IMG/VR virus record: IMGVR_UViG_3300030108_004067 | Coordinates: 1-33,072 of that record | Length of the DNA stretch: 33,072 bases | Origin: a virus | Reading direction: 5' to 3' (one strand) | Shown: positions 11,801 to 18,634 of the stretch, in pieces | Position numbering within the stretch: position 1 is the first letter of the stretch | How the letters are laid out: each line of letters opens with the position of its first letter | Made by a program: the position numbers and the translations under genes | The notes under the pieces: generated by a model | The model's database searches: none | What the model was told of the DNA's origin: nothing | The model's input: the letters and a program-made list of their open reading frames with translations, nothing else

Positions 11801-14800
11801 CCTCATCGACTGCTACTACTTTTACCTTTTCAGGTTCAAATTCTTCATTGTTAATAAAGACTGTATCTCCTTCTTTGGGTATCTTAACAGTGTCTGTTTC
11901 TTCTTCTGCTTCCTCTGCGGTTTCCTCAACTTGATAAACTTCGTAGCGCCTAAAACGAGTGTCCGCTTCAGGGGTAAATATAACTTCGGATTTATCCCGT
12001 GATTCTAATGTCGTCGCATCTACACTCGCTATAAACGCCTGTTCTTCATCAGTCAGTTCTTTGCCAGCATCAGATTTTTTTATGATCCTACCAAGTTCTG
12101 CTAACAGTTTATCTTGATCAGAGATTGGAACTCTATCGGCTAAAGCCCCCGATCTTTCTGCCTGTCTTATGAAGGATGTTAATGATGGAGTTACCCCGCT
12201 TTTAGGAAGCTGTGCGTCTCTCCTTATGAAAGAAACATTTTGAGATTTGTCAGCGGTTGTTACCGCTACAGAAGAAGTCTCTCCTGTCAAAACGCCAACA
12301 TTACGAGGTCTTTCAAATGGACCTATTGTGCCATCAGTTTCACCACTAAACTGTGGGACGGTTGGAGAAAAGACATCGAAGTCCTGCTCACCAGTTTCAA
12401 GAGACACAATGATTGGACCTGAATCTTTTGAGGTGCCTATTGTTTCTGGAACAGGTATGAACTCTTCGTCAACAAGACCACGGCCAAAAGCTCCTTGTCC
12501 TTCTAAGCCCCTGACATAATTTATCTCCTGATAAATTGTTTGGTCAGACGCTTGACGGAAAGCCTCGATAACTTCGTCTGCTTGTTCGGATACATCTTCT
12601 GGGACAACTTCTGCCGCGAGGTCTTCTGCATCAGCGTCTTCTTGTGATAACCTTTGGTTTAAATCTTCAGTAGTATCTAAATCTGCACGGAGGATATCCC
12701 CGACTACAGTTGCTGTTATCTCACTGTTTGTCTCCCTAAGTCTAGTTGTTATATCCTCGATAAGCTGGTTCTCCAGTGCGCCAGCCTGAACCGTTTCTGC
12801 CATCCGGTCAGGGCGTAGCCTTCTCGCAGCAGCACCAATCGTTGGAGCAGCCGCACCAAGAATACCTCCAAGAGTTCCTGCATACAGCGAGTGTTTTGCG
12901 TGGTCAAAGAGTGGTGTGTCCTGTTCCAGTCCTGCGTCTGTTACGAACGTGTTTACAAACTCATCGAGTGCCTCCTCTGCAAACTCTTCTCCTCCAGCGC
13001 GTATAGCAGACTTGCCGAAGAAGTTATTACGCATCATTTCTTTACCAGACTTTTTAATAGCCTCGGAAAACACTGCATCGCTAACGCCGTCGATTGTTAC
13101 GTTATCTGCATTTTGAACAACTCGTTCAACCACGGTCTTCATGTTGCGGTATGACATACCGCTAAGGAGTGCGTTCTCCATACCACCGCGACCGAAGTAA
13201 GAAAACGATCCGGTAATCAATCCTGTTCCCGTTCCGGCAACCATTGCGGTTCCCATTGCGCGGTCGTGTGCTTCTTGTTCTGTAGCGCCAGAAGCGAGCA
13301 TTTGACTGTAAACAGTTCCGTAAGTGGCGCTGGCTGATCTGTTCGCGGCGGTAAGTCCGATTGCAGAGGTTGTTACATTCTTCAGGTTGACACGGTTGTA
13401 TGCTTCAAGGGCGTCGAGAGCAGTCCTGCTGGTAGCGTTCTTGATCAAACCTTGAGCCGCTAGATTCTCAGCTAACTCTTCAGCTCCTTCTGTAGCTCCT
13501 CGTCTGAAAGCATTTGTGGTAAACGCTTTTAAGAGACCTTTCTTTGTCAGGCTATTATACAGAGGCGCTTTAGCTGCGGCTGCTTTTACTGCTAAAGCAT
13601 TTCCACCAAATCGAGATAACAGTGCAGTCGCACCAATGTCTACAGTGACTTCAGGTATGAGCTTCGCAAGATCCTGTGCCATCCCCAGTTCACCACCAAA
13701 AAGCTCGGTCAGTTCTCTGCGTCTGTTGTTGTCTTCGGCAATGTTACGGAGGTGTGACTTAGCCCAGTCAGCATCGGCCAAAGCAAATACTGTAGAGAAC
13801 GCTGATGTGAATGGTCGGAATATGTCTCTGCCCTTGAGGTAAAGATCTCCAATAAGAGGAGCGTCAAAGAAAGGCTCTTTGCCTTCTTCTTTAACGGCTG
13901 TGACAAACGATGTCAGGATTTGTGTGTCCGACATCTTAGACTCCCTACCGGCAACGACATGATCCAGCCACTCCTTGGACATATCAGAGTTGCTGAGTGT
14001 TTTATTTATGTTGGCAAAGTTGGCAGCAACAGCAGCGTCTCTGTCAGCTTTGATTGCCTTGACTGTAGCGGGGCTTAGATCCGTCCTTGCTTGCAGCGAC
14101 CGCTCAAAGAGTTTGTCGTCTAGTTTTACAGAGAGCGGTATGAACGGAAGTCCGTATCCATCGTCCCTGATATTTTTACCGACTTCTTCGTCGCTCTCAA
14201 AAACCTTCAACGGTGCGCCCTTGACTGCTATTTCTTGTAGCGCGGTGCGGATATCGTCTGGAGCCTTATTGAATTTTTTAGCCATCGACATAACGATGCC
14301 ATCAATATCGTCCGACATTGCCTTATCGATTGCTCGCTCTGTAGTCGTGCCGTCAGGCTTGGATCCTGAAAGTGCTCCTATCGCAGATTCAAAGACACCC
14401 CTGATTGGGAGGCCAATGTATTTTCGGAAGCCTTCTTCAAAATGGTCAAAGGTGCTGTAGTCCTCTTCTGCCATTCTTTTCCCAATCGCAGCTACCTGTA
14501 TCTGGAGTTGCTTATCGTTCTGTATCTCAGATTCAATGAGGCTTTCTGCTTCATTGAGCTGGATCATTTTGTAACGAGGCACGGACATCCCCTCGGGGGT
14601 TTCAATCAGACCTGTGCTATTGATGCTCAGAGCATCCAGCATACTTACATCACCACCCCCTTTGTTCGACATACGCAGTGCTTCATGCAACGGCATAGTC
14701 TCAACTAAATCGTTAGCCTTAATAAAAGAGTTACCGTTAGTATCTGTGAAACGACCGAAGGCAATCTCACCTGCGTCTAGCTTGGCTTGCATCACATCAT

Positions 14801-15281
14801 TTCGTGTGCGTGCTACAGACGCTAAAACACTTTCTTCTAAAGAAGCTAGTTCTTCGGGAGAAGCTGTGTCTTTTAATTGCAAATACTTTGCACCATTATG
14901 CCAGTCATCCTGCTCTAAGCCAGAATGAGCAACCATATCACGAACTTGTTGCTCCAGAGAAGGACGGTTGTAAGCGTCTATCTGCGCCTGAACTTCTGGT
15001 GCGTTCTCGTCACTAAGAAGATTCTTCTGAACTAGCGCGGCACCCAGCTCTTCCTGAATCTTGGTCTCAACCCCACTGTTAAAAGCTTTGCGCTTTACGT
15101 ATTCCTCTCGCAAGTAGTCTCCATACCCAAGGTGTCTATCAACTTCGTTTTCAATATTCTTGTCAGCAGACCATTCGTCGTAACTAGAAACCTTGATTGG
15201 TTTTACTTCTTCGGGGTCGGACGGCAGTAGTGATGCGCTGCGTGCAAGGATATCCGATGGATTGAACTGTTCTTCTGACAT
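2805..15281 (-). CDS. Giant 4158-aa polyvalent-like protein with tandem zincin motifs
   Basis: This uninterrupted gene fills 38% of the window. N-terminal region (1-900): helical, with two short similar segments centred on an EGAEELAEN or GGEEFAEEALDE motif (about 593-611 and 758-776) and Gly/Ala-rich hydrophobic stretches (about 675-700 and 798-822). Middle: very acidic linkers (about 850-1130), basic helical stretches (about 1290-1400) and a long coiled-coil-like tract. At 2454-2458 lies HEAFH, with a possible third ligand at E2508 or E2509: a zincin metallopeptidase. At 2701-2705 lies QEIGH, a second zincin-like segment lacking the first His, with E2769 and E2776 downstream. C-terminal region (about 3590-4158): hydrophobic helices and RSPVGALFAPFVRFKAD (about 3771), resembling LPD38-type domains of large polyvalent proteins (recalled, unchecked). 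It is last in an operon starting after terL, so it is probably a virion or ejected protein. I see no polymerase, helicase or methylase motifs. Confidence 0.93.
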   Translation of the reverse strand: MSEEQFNPSDILARSASLLPSDPEEVKPIKVSSYDEWSADKNIENEVDRHLGYGDYLREEYVKRKAFNSGVETKIQEELGAALVQKNLLSDENAPEVQAQIDAYNRPSLEQQVRDMVAHSGLEQDDWHNGAKYLQLKDTASPEELASLEESVLASVARTRNDVMQAKLDAGEIAFGRFTDTNGNSFIKANDLVETMPLHEALRMSNKGGGDVSMLDALSINSTGLIETPEGMSVPRYKMIQLNEAESLIESEIQNDKQLQIQVAAIGKRMAEEDYSTFDHFEEGFRKYIGLPIRGVFESAIGALSGSKPDGTTTERAIDKAMSDDIDGIVMSMAKKFNKAPDDIRTALQEIAVKGAPLKVFESDEEVGKNIRDDGYGLPFIPLSVKLDDKLFERSLQARTDLSPATVKAIKADRDAAVAANFANINKTLSNSDMSKEWLDHVVAGRESKMSDTQILTSFVTAVKEEGKEPFFDAPLIGDLYLKGRDIFRPFTSAFSTVFALADADWAKSHLRNIAEDNNRRRELTELFGGELGMAQDLAKLIPEVTVDIGATALLSRFGGNALAVKAAAAKAPLYNSLTKKGLLKAFTTNAFRRGATEGAEELAENLAAQGLIKNATSRTALDALEAYNRVNLKNVTTSAIGLTAANRSASATYGTVYSQMLASGATEQEAHDRAMGTAMVAGTGTGLITGSFSYFGRGGMENALLSGMSYRNMKTVVERVVQNADNVTIDGVSDAVFSEAIKKSGKEMMRNNFFGKSAIRAGGEEFAEEALDEFVNTFVTDAGLEQDTPLFDHAKHSLYAGTLGGILGAAAPTIGAAARRLRPDRMAETVQAGALENQLIEDITTRLRETNSEITATVVGDILRADLDTTEDLNQRLSQEDADAEDLAAEVVPEDVSEQADEVIEAFRQASDQTIYQEINYVRGLEGQGAFGRGLVDEEFIPVPETIGTSKDSGPIIVSLETGEQDFDVFSPTVPQFSGETDGTIGPFERPRNVGVLTGETSSVAVTTADKSQNVSFIRRDAQLPKSGVTPSLTSFIRQAERSGALADRVPISDQDKLLAELGRIIKKSDAGKELTDEEQAFIASVDATTLESRDKSEVIFTPEADTRFRRYEVYQVEETAEEAEEETDTVKIPKEGDTVFINNEEFEPEKVKVVAVDEEVGTFETRDNVYDFNEIIPDPETQKGKEAKRGGATLVGTFKNKAAADNFAKGLTGTTSIKVVLRDEALSQEGITIGKRKLVEPIETDADAEQYSKLVSAIRKQNKKFKGYDKDNKPTATIPELTEELNVLLEVNREAAGRKKELSVNDLFKSRIKEINKLNDSGVYSDTVAEIERGKALGKRLKALKKANRKEAIKKAIEESKKDGKPVYVYKGSREKVRELFEADLDKNGNVVVKKGSRPIIPVDVAGDRVFVTSSIVNGNRVFHEVGELPSDPKGAGAGFTKLENFVAFLERGPEIASTSLRSNWAGNVTEKEKEGLERIVNYGLLPTGSFSDKNGTTYGVETQRDTEAKRKGFYDRGLASVAERIYSLYPVLNVSKPFNGASVRSQNKITAYSPWEFERSGRFGNVVSRKVRRTGSLRPEMDKRGVERYVAEVQPERTTSYRPLAFVDSFGEGVFDNDPISMKVLMERNIDVYIPEDFSGVLNPAFRFERLGGRRRIYDIIGVNERGELDSVKLAKEITGAINRRDFEKRTEMGKFIKESDFELDNPNGFAVGAKTTVVNLISALNDIITNANTVIETEDATGSFSVSELTDQDTTVFENAAKQLAIFDKAVDESTNDQDLLRAREERQAYLVELESVVLRDVETRAATDKRLKEKLDTYNEATDALAAANEAARTELATDAIRLAVANAERNKEESFDVLARNAIENEAKARGNSGLITQNPKEAVNKLRSFLTGFAGTRAAELTEDNFQEASSQLLAEYSTEVKLFQIRKALDKFFDEEGNIAEGQIDRAINTFLSYVDRSAEAEGYDGLKYTDKGKDKGKVTVESKRKFAEFILNNKIDQPVKKAGEKDNYRAVFRSFFQESIYKRNNLNNRDRLFDYKEVGRAVTDRLLKQQAGRQGLEKESRTGFGEGNVDLSEVEDFVDLTGDSSPQTSMGHMPFDTEHIDNIMSGVQDAAVSVISTRPELEKALNQLLKAGPFREVPASFWKSHSVSDKWGELTSYVKRASQENNPAPIAFLRKLRNTGVELDREGNVIREDPAVETLQRAFRLFDMGGFRFGTVSGTRDQNGDALGPFTIVKNIWKGNSPDTLEFLRQNLADSVTDEDILDMHKEVLDSEKYVRWMLGEVRAVSVENDEQVDDATLIKRANNVHKLIKQHSGERSFFSASEFQNAVNRAIAIDRNTATATSFGLEASNTSGAEFARPSKVIHNAFNRVANGEGNINYPESVRNAALILSSDAAVQEAISKFDFHFYRGSGAYAGRARRIGDQIQIAMDLAAWNGRGLIENTIHEAFHGLLLAELSKPARRKTEKARQELANIKIKVRDKAKNEKRTSLKTPLEGSLEEFASNMMTNTQFQLDFRGMLPTLEEGMSIRDVSNIMLRIAAPESATDKDFQTAFFETLNAQNYEKSEPITPAGQRQEAVDAVPFRTKEENLSFANFQATTGADVSSIEEQKGLSPEDIVQLRQTADNLRAFVVSRKPRELNFEVAALPNGKVMAFNRDTNTLVFDPKNAAFAVRDEGLSDFQGRELIATLIRQEIGHKSAKSALTSSMIGNLIDKSSNADFEKDINNYYGEETEAAKQAKARLENDDSKISAAEKETLVQERLANYVEKARFGVSSSEVEAFFMSNPSTLGTISFYLKTFINKFIRVFNDGTSGLSADERIAVKRMLVTLRSIELGYRSAPVMDPNASPKETVSQFMRTTTGVNPTEDEEAADPNKSKDVNPDEPLTLPPDVISFEEVEQDYLRNIARGGDNDSRAASIFEQQKERVTVDSFRQLAHTVTIQKLDKGSLIKGQQEYSRLKDELAKMSPTITSESTDPEAVEVEIPNPEYVEASKLFEEEKDIAEKMYGVWLDSVGTEAVVRGRGTRVVSLSDRFKFDLGTANPTPDNAALLELFAPTFNLKKDTVLDDGGILYAGFGTKRRSGDSEFDAFDFNYGDFIEQFDMPLLEVSDLEVFDKGFMGNIRKFIKTHTVGLLQPEIHHWMKHRNALSDAMSQELGIVHGKLKRLIKQVYPDGVPTEDGLSLIQIASGSTAGATISDLDQKKIDDDYNADMVAAWTQSHRSTLAKSASPAAIKRQLDSDVEAAEVARDVAEAAALDRSRVAIRAKRDAALQKIAAKSQELYNVIGTEDGKGLRGLLDRLSAKLQEIHNESGKYKVKIDDNFGIYLTRTYDMFLDVGYADAVRKDERYQDRRDAAIKFFTETYRQGRKNDLMVIDGKTPTEADQIIDDEIKKKRLGDRALEAFISSYEKKPSADALAIDESVRSMIKTLKAKKNVPKVLRDLLGERKDKDTPDAMLSSIMTVANMAANQAFLNSVAKAGLEKGWLVSKEEYDTNSERYVGWQKIINSESDKDFNPLSGLYANRDYADAFTATFKKSGTVYASESDSILAKSLKGFQILTGLSMASKTLGSIGFYLRNGLSNSLFFGPMQLGFVGGLKANKNYLTNIFGGGDALVQGELRRAWSGDKAKLDNYIAELRALRIVGDESRTKTMQQLMSGEATLDDVVGEFNKLITGTQSALKKGVEKVGLDRAPRLAAAMDSFFKIAMFENELRVLREAQAAETDAESELGRMDEQQLKKEAARKVLRTTQAYSEAPPIVKAFQRSPVGALFAPFVRFKADVIKVMYNTPKVAFEEINSENPILKKRGFQRLRGFGFTIGGLSTALPVLMRFIFGVSDDEDEAIKAAGPRWARYQNPIYFRTPDGKLRTLSLTYLNPFSPVTESMTATAGEILNPDANPESAFEALFNSFIFDQYLDDQIFSSAILQAKSGVNETTGERIFVEGVDTGLAKAVKRLGFIADNAFSPRTLQKAILAHQNSDGDYTEFEYSPLGIIVQEFAPVRTRPVNPDTALKQFIFKAEQARSQIREEFKPLYRKENSISTEEVNDIYDSVYTRLEKLNADMISKFKAYEKMGLTKGEIYRIASGGKGGGPKIGKRRAALLLQGYMERPVLSANKVAIMMAEAEEEPKMAERLRDFAEAVKTRTRFSKIDD
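6954..7181 (-). other. Degenerate zincin core 2 in the giant protein (QEIGH)
   Basis: Residues 2701-2705 read QEIGH after the amphipathic lead-in ELIATLIR. A strand pair (VMAFNRDTNTLVFDP) precedes it and ERLANYVEKA (E2769, E2776) follows. The layout mirrors a zincin fold, but the first zinc ligand His is Gln (codon CAA, 7179-7181). It is therefore probably a pseudo-protease or a reader domain. Homology to core 1 is inferred from layout only. Confidence 0.5.
7753..7922 (-). other. Zincin metallopeptidase core 1 in the giant protein (HEAFH)
   Basis: Residues 2454-2458 read HEAFH in a helix preceded by LIENTI. About 50 residues downstream, SLEEFASN supplies E2508 or E2509 as the likely third zinc ligand, the usual gluzincin arrangement. 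All canonical ligands are present, so this copy could be an active protease. Substrate unknown: it could be the giant protein itself, other virion proteins or host proteins. Confidence 0.75.
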
Positions 15282-15313
15282 AGCAGTAAGACTTGGGTAT
15301 GTATTTTATTTAA

Positions 15314-16363
15314 TTACTTTGTTGGAGCCGCACCCCAACTTCCGATGCTCTTAACATCTTTTTTCTTAGCAGACCCGTAAAGGTCCATCTGTCTTTGTAA
15401 ACTTCTAAACTTTAGATTTGTAATGGCTTGCTTAAGGTCAGGAATAAACTGATCCATGTTAGCAGCACCTGCCACAAAAGTTTGGGTATCATCCGTATTC
15501 ATACCCAGCGCGGTTGCAATCTGAATACCAATCTGCGCTGCTCGTTGTTTTGATTCTTCAGAATATTCTTTAGGTTGGCCTCCAACAAAGGGGCCAAGGT
15601 CATCATCCAATCCACCACTAGGTGCTGTTTTTTCAAGCTGGTCAATTTCTCTAAACAATGTGGAGTAAAATTGGTCTTGGGTTTCTAATCCTTTGATTTC
15701 AGATTCCCGTGCAGCCTGATCAGCAGATCTTTGCTGCTTACCTTGCACAGCTTCAGCAAACTCTTCAATGGTGCTATCTGGTCTTACGCCTTGCTGTGCC
15801 ATTGCAAATCCTCTGGACTCTTCATTTGACTTAGCCTTGTTGACATCTTGGTAAGTTTTAAACAAACCAGTAAACTCAGTAGCATTAGGATACTGAGCTG
15901 CAACCCTTGCTTGCAGTCTACTTGCTTCGGCAGCTTTGTCGAAATTGTTTAGGTTAGGATTCTTGTCGATATCCATCAAGGCACCCAATACTTGTGGCAT
16001 ACGTTGTGCGATCTCACCCTGCTGTTTTGCTTTGGCAGCAGTGGCTTGCAAATCAAACATGGCTTTTCGCGCATTGATGTCTGCTGTCCGCATTGCCATA
16101 CGCTGCGACTCTTGCTGCATACGCAACTTCTCCATGTCGATAGCCGCTTTGTCCTGCCGTGCCCTTGCAGAATCCAACATGTCCTGCATTTGTTGCAAGT
16201 CTTGCATAGCTGCTTGGCGTTCCCTCTGATTCATATCATCAGTAGGCAGCATACTTGCTATTGCTTCGGGTCCAAACATCTGACCGCGCATACCCCCAGC
16301 CATGTTTTGCGGCTGGAGAGCACCGTAGATTTCGTCAGGAGCGATAGGGTTGAAGGTAGCCAT
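15314..16363 (-). CDS. Putative internal virion protein, 349 aa, coiled coil
   Basis: Family not recognised. After a Met/Gly-rich start the protein has a long Gln/Met/Arg-rich coiled-coil region (about residues 45-115), then helical segments, a Gly/Asp-rich hinge (SGGLDDDLGPFVGG, about 250) and a final helix. There is no signal peptide or enzyme motif. It lies between the 609-aa and 4158-aa genes, with 20 and 32 bases of spacing, so the three are almost certainly one transcript. In short-tailed phages, Gln-rich helical proteins beside a giant protein often form the internal core or ejectosome (compare T7 gp14, gp15 and gp16). That role is inferred from context, not from similarity. Confidence 0.8.
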   Translation of the reverse strand: MATFNPIAPDEIYGALQPQNMAGGMRGQMFGPEAIASMLPTDDMNQRERQAAMQDLQQMQDMLDSARARQDKAAIDMEKLRMQQESQRMAMRTADINARKAMFDLQATAAKAKQQGEIAQRMPQVLGALMDIDKNPNLNNFDKAAEASRLQARVAAQYPNATEFTGLFKTYQDVNKAKSNEESRGFAMAQQGVRPDSTIEEFAEAVQGKQQRSADQAARESEIKGLETQDQFYSTLFREIDQLEKTAPSGGLDDDLGPFVGGQPKEYSEESKQRAAQIGIQIATALGMNTDDTQTFVAGAANMDQFIPDLKQAITNLKFRSLQRQMDLYGSAKKKDVKSIGSWGAAPTK

Positions 16364-16383
16364 TACGAACTAGGCATTACGTT

Positions 16384-18213
16384 TTAAAGGACTGGTATGG
16401 GAGCGCCATACATTGGTTGAGGTGGCATTGTCATTTTGTACCCGACAATCGGTCTTACCATTCCAAATTGATTATTTGGATCTACAGGATTAAACAGAGG
16501 TTGCTGTGTGGTCCCTAAGCCTCCCATCATCCTAGCCATAGCTATTTGTCGCGCTAAATCGTCCCTTCTGGCTTGCGCTTGACGACCAGCAGCGGTGCTC
16601 ACAGCACCTCCTCTGGAACCAACTTGGCGTCTGGCCCCTAGCTTGCCTATGCTCAAACCACCACCTTGCGTGTTCCTGTTAAAGAAGTTTTCGTAGGATT
16701 CACTAAACCCTTTATCAAGTAATCCTTTACCCCGTAGAAATGCTCTAATTTGAGACGGCTCAAGACCTAGCTCTTCGCCACGCTTGTAAGCGTCCACCAT
16801 GAGTTTCTGTCTTGTCTCTGGATTTTGGAACGCACTTGATGGTGCATCACTGTAACTAAAGTCACCTTCTAGTCCTCTGGCGAATAGCTTGCGGGCCTCT
16901 AATCTTTCTGCGTCTGATTTTTCTTTATCGTCCGCTGCCTTAGCTGTCTCACTTGCCATCTGCTCCACATTTCTCCCAAAGCTGGCTAGTTGTTTTCCGA
17001 TACTAGCCCCCCCTCTACCTAAAGCCTTTGCTCCTTCACGCGCCTCTTCTATATCTGCTTCAGCTTGCGCCTGTCGGCTTCTTGCCAAACTAGCTTTGAA
17101 CCCTATTTCTGGATCAAAAATGCTTCTTCTTTCTTGAGAAGAAAGTTTTCCGTCTTTGTCAGCGTCGAAAAGCTCCATCAAAAATTCAGGGTTTTCTCTA
17201 GCTGTTTGAGCGAAAGCAGCTCTATCTTCAGGCCCGAAGAATTTATCAGCATCACTTGCTGTAGCGCCTTGTCTTCTTTTAATTATGTCTTCGTAAGTCG
17301 GATTATCAATTTTTGGATTGCCTGTTTTGCCTCTTCTTTTTGCTGATTCGGCCTCTATCGCCATAAGAGCATCCTTCTCTGCTTCTGCAAACTGTGGGTC
17401 TGCGGCTCGTCCTAACAAGAATCGTTCACCGAGTGATCCTGCAAACTTGCTAGGAGCGAATTCAGTTCCAACGCCTTCCAGACCACTGAATGTTTCTTGC
17501 AAAGCTCTTCTTCTGAAATCCAATCTGCTTTCGTCTTCTCGCATAGCGCGTTTCTGTGCTGCTTCACCTTCAGTCGTATTCAGTGGGTCAACCGCTTCAA
17601 AACCTTTTAGGTCTCCTTCTCCAATTTGAAATAACCCTTGAGCTGCTGCACTGAGAGCGGCACCCGGATCAAGTTGCGCTTTAAGGACTCTCCCAGCGAC
17701 ATTACCAGCAGTCCCAAGTGCGGTTGCTTCTTTAGTTACTTCATTAGTTTTAGGATCATATTCAACGTCACTAAATCCACCGCCGAATTTACCTACTTGT
17801 TCTTTCCTAAGCGCCTCTGCTTCTGGGCTGTCACCCATTGCACCAATACCCTCTGTCGCTATATCAAAAAGCTGTGCGCCAGCCGCGAAAGGACCAACCT
17901 TACTTACAACAGGTAAAGCTACTTTACCAAGAGGTGCAGCTACTTTACCCGCAGTCCTAAGAGTTCCTCTAGCAGTCGGTGCTCCTCTATTTAAAGCAGC
18001 GCGTGCTCGTCCAAGTCTCCCTTGATTCTTTGGTCCTTCTACGGGCCTGTCATCTAAAATACCCAGATTAACAGCTTTTGGAATTCTGCTACGTAATCCC
18101 GTGCCACCACCTGTTTGTGTTGATCTTGCTGCCTCGGCTGCTTTAGCAGCTTTCCTCTTAAGTTCTGCTTCCTGAAGCATTCGGCGTCTTACGCTTTCTT
18201 GTATGGCGGTCAT
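16384..18213 (-). CDS. Putative virion protein, 609 aa, with one EF-hand-like loop
   Basis: Family not recognised. The N-terminus (1-30) is a basic, Ala-rich helix. Residues about 75-125 are an Ala/Gly/Val-rich stretch that could contact membrane. Residues 350-361 read DADKDGKLSSQE, a full match to the 12-residue EF-hand calcium loop (D1, D3, D5, G6, L8, S9, E12), flanked by helices (FLMELF before, RRSIF after). A helical, Glu/Ala-rich region follows (380-440), and the C-terminus is Gln/Met/Pro-rich and probably disordered. The gene sits 12 bases after the 117-aa gene and 20 bases before the 349-aa gene in the terL-distal operon. A structural or ejected virion role is likely; calcium could tune assembly or stability. 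Confidence 0.82.
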   Translation of the reverse strand: MTAIQESVRRRMLQEAELKRKAAKAAEAARSTQTGGGTGLRSRIPKAVNLGILDDRPVEGPKNQGRLGRARAALNRGAPTARGTLRTAGKVAAPLGKVALPVVSKVGPFAAGAQLFDIATEGIGAMGDSPEAEALRKEQVGKFGGGFSDVEYDPKTNEVTKEATALGTAGNVAGRVLKAQLDPGAALSAAAQGLFQIGEGDLKGFEAVDPLNTTEGEAAQKRAMREDESRLDFRRRALQETFSGLEGVGTEFAPSKFAGSLGERFLLGRAADPQFAEAEKDALMAIEAESAKRRGKTGNPKIDNPTYEDIIKRRQGATASDADKFFGPEDRAAFAQTARENPEFLMELFDADKDGKLSSQERRSIFDPEIGFKASLARSRQAQAEADIEEAREGAKALGRGGASIGKQLASFGRNVEQMASETAKAADDKEKSDAERLEARKLFARGLEGDFSYSDAPSSAFQNPETRQKLMVDAYKRGEELGLEPSQIRAFLRGKGLLDKGFSESYENFFNRNTQGGGLSIGKLGARRQVGSRGGAVSTAAGRQAQARRDDLARQIAMARMMGGLGTTQQPLFNPVDPNNQFGMVRPIVGYKMTMPPQPMYGAPIPVL

Positions 18214-18225
18214 GATGTAATTTTT

Positions 18226-18579
18226 TTAAAGGCCGACAGTGCCTTCGTATTGCTTAATCTGTGAGTTCGGGTTCCTACCAAGTCCTCGGTAAGAAGCCAT
18301 CGGTGAAGTGCTTGGGGTTGTTGAGTCGCCTACAGCTCCGGTGTTCCGTCTAGGAAGCGGCTGTTTTCGCGCCTCCTCCATTGCTTTCTTTCTTTCAGCT
18401 TCACGTTTTTTTCTTTCACGCTCTTCCTCTTCCTCGTCTTTTTTCTTCTTCTTCTCCGCTTCTGGTAACGCATCTACGTTTGCTTTTGCAGAAGCAGAGC
18501 CATCTGCAAAACCTGAAATAATATTTAGGAACGGGTTTCCCGTGTCGTAATTACCTAAATCTTCGGGGAAAAGAGCCAT
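18226..18579 (-). CDS. Hypothetical 117-aa protein with highly charged helix
   Basis: Family not recognised. The middle third (about residues 42-73) is a Lys/Glu/Arg-only stretch, likely a single charged helix, flanked by disordered Ser/Pro/Gly-rich segments. The start (MALFPEDLGNYDTGNPFLN) resembles short linear tags on small phage structural or scaffold-like proteins. It is the first gene after the promoter at 18606-18634. A small virion or assembly factor is the best guess. A plus-strand open frame here (18308-18550) is Ser/Phe-rich and is a shadow. Confidence 0.72.
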   Translation of the reverse strand: MALFPEDLGNYDTGNPFLNIISGFADGSASAKANVDALPEAEKKKKKDEEEEERERKKREAERKKAMEEARKQPLPRRNTGAVGDSTTPSTSPMASYRGLGRNPNSQIKQYEGTVGL

Positions 18580-18588
18580 CTCAATGAT

Positions 18589-18606
18589 TGCTAAAATGCT
18601 TTAGCA
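18589..18606. repeat. Inverted repeat overlapping the promoter start region (possible operator)
   Basis: Two perfect 7-base arms, TGCTAAA and TTTAGCA, surround a 4-base centre. On the minus strand the repeat begins at the last base of the -10 box and covers the expected transcription start near 18599. No T-run follows on either strand, so it does not look like a terminator. The position suits a repressor or activator site. Confidence 0.55.
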
Positions 18607-18634
18607 TATTATGATTTAAGGCTTTTCATGTCAA
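18606..18634 (-). promoter_or_regulatory. Sigma70-like promoter for the 117/609/349/4158 operon
   Basis: Read on the minus strand, TTGACA (18629-18634) is followed by exactly 17 bases and then TAATAT (18606-18611). The -35 box is a perfect consensus and overlaps the TGA stop of terL. The expected start is near 18599, giving a leader of about 20 bases to the ATG at 18579. This would let the virion/ejection operon be expressed separately from terL. Sequence match only. Confidence 0.6.

Noticed and set aside
2952-15016. Many plus-strand open frames of 60-160 aa opposite the giant gene (such as 8125-8592, 11488-11934, 13975-14460)
   Set aside because: They are mirror images of a single continuous 4158-aa gene, are rich in Ser, Leu and Phe as expected for antisense frames, and lack motifs or coupled starts.
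2805-15281. Virion RNA polymerase (N4-type) or DarB-like methylase/helicase in the giant protein
   Set aside because: No T7-like polymerase motifs, no NPPY/DPPY-type methylase motif and no Walker A with DEAD/DEAH box could be found.
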